Origin: Amycolatopsis rubida | GTDB lineage: Bacteria > Actinomycetota > Actinomycetes > Mycobacteriales > Pseudonocardiaceae | Direction of reading: 5' to 3' | NCBI RefSeq assembly: GCF_900115345.1 | Contig: NZ_FOWC01000012.1 | Location: forward strand, 62,001 to 126,000 | DNA length: 64,000 nt | Part shown: positions 60,315 through 64,000 of the stretch, in pieces | Layout of the letters: the number at the start of each line of letters is the position of its first letter | Numbering within the stretch: the first letter of the stretch is position 1 | Position numbers and translations under genes: made by a program | Notes under the pieces: model-generated | Databases searched by the model: none | Seen by the model: the letters and a program-made list of their open reading frames with translations, nothing else | Told to the model about the DNA's origin: nothing

Positions 60315-60953
60315 TCAGCGACGGGGATCCGGCGGATCGGTCGGGTCCTCCCCCTCCGACAAGGCCTCCCACAGCTCGGTGTCCGGATCCTTCCGCGCCG
60401 CTTTGGCGGCTCCCGGCGCGGCGTACCGGGCCCCGAGCTTGCGCGCGGCTCCCGCCCACGTGATCGCTGCCAACCCGCCGAGCGCGACAAGAATTCCGCC
60501 GAGCACGGCGATCAGGTGGCCGAGCACGATTTCCGTGCCGGGCAGCCCGGGCGCGAAGCCGCCGAACTCGATCCCGTCCACGCCGTTCCAGACGCCCGCC
60601 GCACCGGCGAGCACCAGCACGATCCCGAGCGCCCGGCGCAGCCAGCCGCCGGTCGCGACCGCCCCGGCGACGCCCGCCAGCGCGAGGAGCGCGAGCGGCA
60701 CGAGCGCGGTGGCGCGCTGTTCGCCGGGTTCGGTGTACAGCACGGTGCCGCGCACGCCCTCGTCGCGGAATTCGGCGAACCACACCATCCGGGACGCTCC
60801 CCACAGCGCCAGCGCGCCGAGCAGGAGGGCGAGAATGATCGTCCACAGTGGACGCTTCGCTTTCCCGCCGCCCGCGGACCGAGCTTCCGGGCCCGCCGCT
60901 TCCGCCCCGGCGCCGCCGCGCCGCGGTTCCGCCTCGCCGGACCGCTCAGACAC
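60315..60953 (-). CDS. TIGR02234 family Trp-operon-associated membrane protein
   Basis: 212 residues with four hydrophobic helices (WTIILALLLGALALWGASRM, then VPLALLALAGVAGAVAT, ALGIVLVLAGAAG and LGHLIAVLGGILVALGGL) and charged ends. It matches the family found between trpE and trpC in actinobacteria (Rv1610). The function is unknown; membrane location suggests tryptophan or precursor transport or enzyme anchoring. GTG 60953 overlaps the trpE stop by eight bases. Confidence 0.9.
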   Translation of the reverse strand: MSERSGEAEPRRGGAGAEAAGPEARSAGGGKAKRPLWTIILALLLGALALWGASRMVWFAEFRDEGVRGTVLYTEPGEQRATALVPLALLALAGVAGAVATGGWLRRALGIVLVLAGAAGVWNGVDGIEFGGFAPGLPGTEIVLGHLIAVLGGILVALGGLAAITWAGAARKLGARYAAPGAAKAARKDPDTELWEALSEGEDPTDPPDPRR

Positions 60954-62508
60954 CGGCCGCGTCCTCGGCCGGATCCAGCTCCCCCGCCGGGATCATCGTG
61001 CCCGCCGCGGCGATCGCGGACAGCACGGTGCGGGCCTTGTTGAGCGATTCGGTGTCCTCGTAGTCCGGGACCGAGTCCGCGACCACGCCGCCGCCCGCCT
61101 GCACGTAAGCGGTCCCGTCGCGCATCAGCGCGGTGCGGATGGCGATCGCCGTGTCCGCGTCGCCGGCGAAGTCCAGGTAGCCGACCACGCCGCCGTACAG
61201 CGCGCGGCGCACCGGTTCCAGCTCCTCGATCAGCTGCATCGCCCGGACCTTGGGCGCGCCGGAAAGGGTGCCCGCCGGGAAGCAGGCCGCGACCGCGTCG
61301 AACGCCGTGGCGTCGTCCTTCAGCTCGCCGGTCACCGTGGACACGATGTGCATGACGTGGCTGTAGCGCTCGATCTGGAAGAAGTCGACCACGTGCACGG
61401 TGCCCGGCTTGCAGACCTTCCCGAGGTCGTTGCGGCCGAGGTCGACGAGCATCAGGTGCTCGGCGCGTTCCTTCTCGTCCGCGAGCAGGTCCTTGGCCAG
61501 CTGCGCGTCCTCCTCCGGATCCGCGCCTCGCCAGCGGGTGCCCGCGATGGGATGCGTGGTGGCGCGGCCGTCGCGGACGGTCACCAGCGATTCCGGGCTG
61601 GAGCCGACGATGTCGAAGCCCTCCAGCCGCAGCAGGTACATGTACGGGCTCGGGTTGGAGGTGCGGAGCACGCGGTACACGTCGAGCGCGTCGGCCCCGG
61701 TCTCGATCTCGAATCGTTGCGACGGCACGACCTGGAACGCTTCGCCGGCCTTGATCGCCTCGACCGCCTTGTCGACGGCGGCGTGGAAGTCTTCCTTGCT
61801 GCGGTGGCGGCGGAACTCGGGCGCGGGCCGGTCGAAGGTCGCGACGGTCGGCGGCGCGGGCACCCGCAGCTGCTCGGTCATCGCGGACAGCCGGGCCAGC
61901 GCGTCGTCGTAGGCGGCGTCCACGCGTTCGGCGGAGTCGTCCCAGTTGACCGCGTTGGCGATCAGCGTGACGGTGCCCTCGTGGTGGTCGAACGCGGCGA
62001 GATCGGTGGCGAGCAGCATGGTCAGCTCGGGGATGTCGAGGTCCCGTTCGGCCAGCTCGGGCAGCTTTTCCAGCCAGCGCACGGAATCGTAGCCGAGGTA
62101 GCCGACCATCCCGCCGGTCAGCGGGGGCAGGCCCGGCAGCGGTTCGGTGTGCAGCGCCTCGACGGTCGCGCGCAGGACCTGCAGCGGGTCGCCCTCGGCC
62201 GGCAGGTTGTCCGGCGGGGTGCCGGTCCAGACCGCCTTGCCCTCGCGCACGGTCAGCGCGGCCGGGCTGCGCACGCCGACGAACGACCAGCGCGACCACG
62301 ATTTCCCGTTCTCGGCCGATTCGAAGAGGAACGTGCCGGGCCGGTCGGCGGCGAGTTTGCGGTAAATCCCGAGCGGGGTCTCGCCGTCTGCGAGGACGCG
62401 GCGCACCACGGGGATCACGCGGCGGCTCTCGGCCAGCGCGCGGAACTCGGCGCGGGACGGGCTGACCGGGCCGGGCCCGGCCGTGGACGTGGCTGCTGAG
62501 CTGACCAT
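60946..62508 (-). CDS. trpE: Anthranilate synthase component I
   Basis: 520 residues. Converts chorismate to anthranilate with a partner glutaminase not in this window. The feedback (Trp-binding) region FLFESAENGKSWSRWSF is near the N-terminus. The chorismate-binding C-terminal domain has PSPYMYLLRLEGFDIVGSSP, DLGRNDLGKVC and FPAGTLSGAPKVRAM. ATG 62508 or ATG 62517 could start it; the second would add three residues. No trp leader peptide is seen. The divergent TetR gene and its operator lie just upstream. Confidence 0.96.
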   Translation of the reverse strand: MVSSAATSTAGPGPVSPSRAEFRALAESRRVIPVVRRVLADGETPLGIYRKLAADRPGTFLFESAENGKSWSRWSFVGVRSPAALTVREGKAVWTGTPPDNLPAEGDPLQVLRATVEALHTEPLPGLPPLTGGMVGYLGYDSVRWLEKLPELAERDLDIPELTMLLATDLAAFDHHEGTVTLIANAVNWDDSAERVDAAYDDALARLSAMTEQLRVPAPPTVATFDRPAPEFRRHRSKEDFHAAVDKAVEAIKAGEAFQVVPSQRFEIETGADALDVYRVLRTSNPSPYMYLLRLEGFDIVGSSPESLVTVRDGRATTHPIAGTRWRGADPEEDAQLAKDLLADEKERAEHLMLVDLGRNDLGKVCKPGTVHVVDFFQIERYSHVMHIVSTVTGELKDDATAFDAVAACFPAGTLSGAPKVRAMQLIEELEPVRRALYGGVVGYLDFAGDADTAIAIRTALMRDGTAYVQAGGGVVADSVPDYEDTESLNKARTVLSAIAAAGTMIPAGELDPAEDAAGV

Positions 62509-62556
62509 GCGCCTCATTGTGCCGCTACGGCCGCGTCAGCCGGTCAGCGGGCTCTC

Positions 62557-62576
62557 AATTCAATGACTGTTGAATT
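62557..62576. promoter_or_regulatory. Inverted repeat operator between trpE and tetR
   Basis: AATTCAA and TTGAATT around TGACTG form a perfect 7-bp dyad. It covers ATG 62563, so the TetR protein likely begins later (GTG 62605). It is a good site for TetR autorepression and is about 50 bp from trpE. Confidence 0.6.
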
Positions 62577-62604
62577 CGAGGCGGCGACCGGTCAAGATGG
62601 TCCG

Positions 62605-63210
62605 GTGAGCACCGATGACACTACCGGCCGCCGCCGCGGCCGCCGCCCCGCTGGTCAGGACACCCGCGCGGCGCTGCTCGAAGCGGCCCGCGCGGTGTTC
62701 GCCGAGAACGGCTACGAACGCGCGACGGTCCGCTCGATCGCCGCGCGCGCCGGCGTCGACGCGGCCATGGTCAACCACTGGTTCGGCGGCAAGGAAGGCC
62801 TGTTCGCGCAAGCGGTGCTGAAGCTGCCGTTCGAACCGGCGGAACTGGTCCCGATCCTGCGCGACGGCCCGGCCGAGGAACTGGGCGTCCGGATCGTGCG
62901 CACCTTCCTGACCCGCTGGGACGGCGTCGGCGGCGACACGTTCCAGGCGCTGATCCGCAGCATCGCCAGCCACGAGGCGGCGAGCAGCGTGCTGCGCGAG
63001 TTCTTCTCGCAGTTTTTCACCGGACTGCTGAGCGACCTCGGCGGCGATCGCCAGGAGCTGCGGGTGGCGTTGTGCGCTTCGCAGCTGGTGGGGATCGGGT
63101 TGATCCGGTACGTGGCGCGGTTCGCGCCGATGGTCTCGGCGGAGGTGGACACGCTGGTCACGGCGGTGGCGCCGACGTTGCAGCGTTACCTCACCGGGAA
63201 CATCGACTGA
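62605..63210 (+). CDS. TetR/AcrR family transcriptional regulator
   Basis: 201 residues. HTH: TRAALLEAARAVFAENGYER, then ATVRSIAARAGVDAAMVNHWF and GGKEGLFAQAV, the standard TetR N-terminal domain after a GRRRGRRPAG tail. The ligand domain resembles the actinobacterial TetR_C_17-like group (EFFSQFFTGLL). The ligand is unknown. GTG 62605, with CAAGAT six bases before, fits better than ATG 62563, which lies in the operator. It is divergent from trpE and convergent with DUF1304. Confidence 0.88.
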   Translation: MSTDDTTGRRRGRRPAGQDTRAALLEAARAVFAENGYERATVRSIAARAGVDAAMVNHWFGGKEGLFAQAVLKLPFEPAELVPILRDGPAEELGVRIVRTFLTRWDGVGGDTFQALIRSIASHEAASSVLREFFSQFFTGLLSDLGGDRQELRVALCASQLVGIGLIRYVARFAPMVSAEVDTLVTAVAPTLQRYLTGNID

Positions 63211-63215
63211 GCGAC

Positions 63216-63263
63216 CCTCGTGCGCGGCGATCCCGGTGCGAACCGGGACAGGCGCTCACGAGG
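63216..63263. repeat. Palindromic intergenic repeat / bidirectional terminator, copy 2
   Basis: Outer arms CCTCGTG.CGC and GCGCTCACGAGG pair with a 2-nt bulge; inner hairpin CCCGGT-gcga-ACCGGG. The stretch CCGGTGcGAACCGGGACAG matches copy 1 (34272 onward) at all but one base. It lies at the convergent ends of tetR and DUF1304. Confidence 0.75.
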
Positions 63264-63615
63264 CCAGCAGGAAGACCAGCGCCAGCGCACCAGGCAGCAC
63301 CTGCACGACCAGGATCCGCCTCGACGCAGTCGCGGCGCCGTACAAACCGGCCACGATCACGCAGGCCAGCCCGTACAGCTTCAGCTGAAAACCCGCCGGG
63401 TCGGCCGCGATCAGGCCCCAGATCAGCGCGAGGGCGAGAAACCCGTTGTACAGCCCCTGGTTCGCCGCGAGCGTCTTGCTCTCGCGGGCGAATTCCTCGG
63501 TGGTCCCGAACGCCGCCCGCGCCCGTGGCGTAGTCCACAGGGCCATCTCCAGCACCACGATGTACAGGTGGATCAGGGCGACCAGCCCGATCAGCACGTT
63601 CGCGACGACGGTCAT
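63256..63615 (-). CDS. DUF1304 family membrane protein
   Basis: 119 residues, four hydrophobic helices (ANVLIGLVALIHLYIVVLEM with a membrane Glu; TLAANQGLYNGFLALALIWG; a third from LKLYGLACVIVAGLYGA; and a C-terminal one). It fits DUF1304, small integral membrane proteins of unknown role. ATG 63615 shares one base with the hisI stop (TGATG), so it is translated with hisI though its function is probably unrelated. Confidence 0.85.
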   Translation of the reverse strand: MTVVANVLIGLVALIHLYIVVLEMALWTTPRARAAFGTTEEFARESKTLAANQGLYNGFLALALIWGLIAADPAGFQLKLYGLACVIVAGLYGAATASRRILVVQVLPGALALVFLLAS

Positions 63616-63971
63616 CACGCGTCCTCGTCGGCGAGCAGCAGCCGTTCGTCGGTGTCGAAGCAGGTGCGCTCCCCGGTGTGGCACGCCGGACCGGTCTGGT
63701 CCACTCGCAGCAGCACGGTGTCGCCGTCGCAGTCGACGCGGACTTCGCGGACGTGCTGGACGTGCCCCGAGGTCTCGCCCTTCACCCACAGTTCCTGCCT
63801 GCTGCGTGACCAATAGGTGCCGCGGCGCGTGGTGAGCGTGGATTCCAGCGCGTCGTCGTTCATCCAGGCCATCATCAGCACGTCGGACGTCGCGTGGTCC
63901 ACCACGACCGCGGCGATCAGTCCGTCCGCGTTGCGCTTGAGGCGTGCGGAGAGTTCCGGCGAGAGGCTCAT
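63615..63971 (-). CDS. hisI: Phosphoribosyl-AMP cyclohydrolase
   Basis: 118 residues. Opens the purine ring of phosphoribosyl-AMP, third step of histidine synthesis. VLMMAWMNDDALESTL, then YWSRSRQELWVKGETSGH, and the metal sites RVDCDGDTVLLRVDQTG and CHTGERTCF are intact. It is the single-domain HisI, not fused with HisE. ATG 63971 overlaps the hisF stop. Confidence 0.96.
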   Translation of the reverse strand: MSLSPELSARLKRNADGLIAAVVVDHATSDVLMMAWMNDDALESTLTTRRGTYWSRSRQELWVKGETSGHVQHVREVRVDCDGDTVLLRVDQTGPACHTGERTCFDTDERLLLADEDA

Positions 63972-64000
63972 CGCACGACCACCCCGCCGGTGCGCAGCGC
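63968..64000 (-). CDS. hisF: HisF C-terminus (5' part outside window)
   Basis: The last eleven codons encode ALRTGGVVVR and stop, in line with HisF C-termini and with the hisF-hisI order of actinobacteria. The stop overlaps the hisI start (ATGA). Identity rests mainly on context. Confidence 0.6.
   Translation of the reverse strand, partial: ALRTGGVVVR

Noticed and set aside
62563..62604. Upstream ATG 62563 as the TetR start
   Set aside because: It lies in a perfect inverted repeat likely to be the operator; GTG 62605 gives the usual short basic tail before the HTH.

Overview
The window is high-GC actinobacterial DNA, most like Amycolatopsis or a relative in the Pseudonocardiaceae. The signs are strong G/C third-position codon bias, many GTG starts, leaderless promoters, a mycothiol-dependent-type enzyme family, a PASTA kinase (pknL) beside its Rv2175c-type partner, a type VII secretion-like gene set, and gene orders shared with Mycobacterium tuberculosis (recX-recA-DUF3046; metF-idsA2-like...Rv2175c-pknL...aroG; hisF-hisI...trpE-Rv1610-trpC-trpB-trpA...lgt). 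No rRNA, tRNA, CRISPR array, insertion sequence or origin was found. The assignment to a genus is inference.

Layout. 1-4042 (minus): partial recX, recA, a DUF3046 gene and a membrane-anchored Hsp70-like protein. recA has both a LexA box and a PafBC (RecA-NDp) type promoter. 4184-10770 (plus): a GT-C glycosyltransferase, the helicase Lhr and peptide deformylase. 10703-15488 (minus): an ACT-GNAT protein with a repeat linker, a two-domain VOC protein under a PafBC-type promoter, a maleylpyruvate isomerase-family enzyme and a HEPN protein under a perfect LexA box. 15696-18853: YbaK deacylase, a GNAT, an EamA exporter and two decayed genes. 18906-25819: a DUF885 peptidase, metF, a MerB-like protein and a crtE-crtI-crtB operon. 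25791-27934: a PPOX protein with an unclear start, and a CGNR regulator divergent from an MFS exporter.

28001-34263: Rv2175c-like DNA-binding protein, then pknL, a small NfeD-like OB protein, a flotillin, an unknown protein and a WS/DGAT acyltransferase. 34309-40322: aroG, a large STAND NTPase with an N-terminal RHIM-like motif, and a quinone oxidoreductase facing a MerR regulator. 40386-46428: gltBD behind a GlnR-like box. 46827-49615: three type VII secretion-like genes. 49690-57247: lgt, then a nitrogen-compound module (M20 peptidase, amidohydrolase, frameshifted APC permease, divergent glutamine synthetase-like gene), a Tat-exported amidase and a Uma2 nuclease-fold protein. 57383-64000: trpE-TIGR02234-trpC-trpB-trpA, a divergent TetR regulator, DUF1304, hisI and the last codons of hisF.

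How the genes work together. Ammonia assimilation (gltBD), aromatic amino acid synthesis (aroG, trp operon) and histidine synthesis are housekeeping. A DNA-damage theme links recA, lhr, the VOC gene and the HEPN gene through LexA and PafBC-type motifs. A cell-envelope theme links pknL, NfeD/flotillin, lgt, the Tat amidase, the GT-C enzyme and the type VII genes. The two most unusual stretches are the SOS-box-controlled HEPN gene with a 7 x 30 bp repeat and the isolated NLR-like STAND gene.
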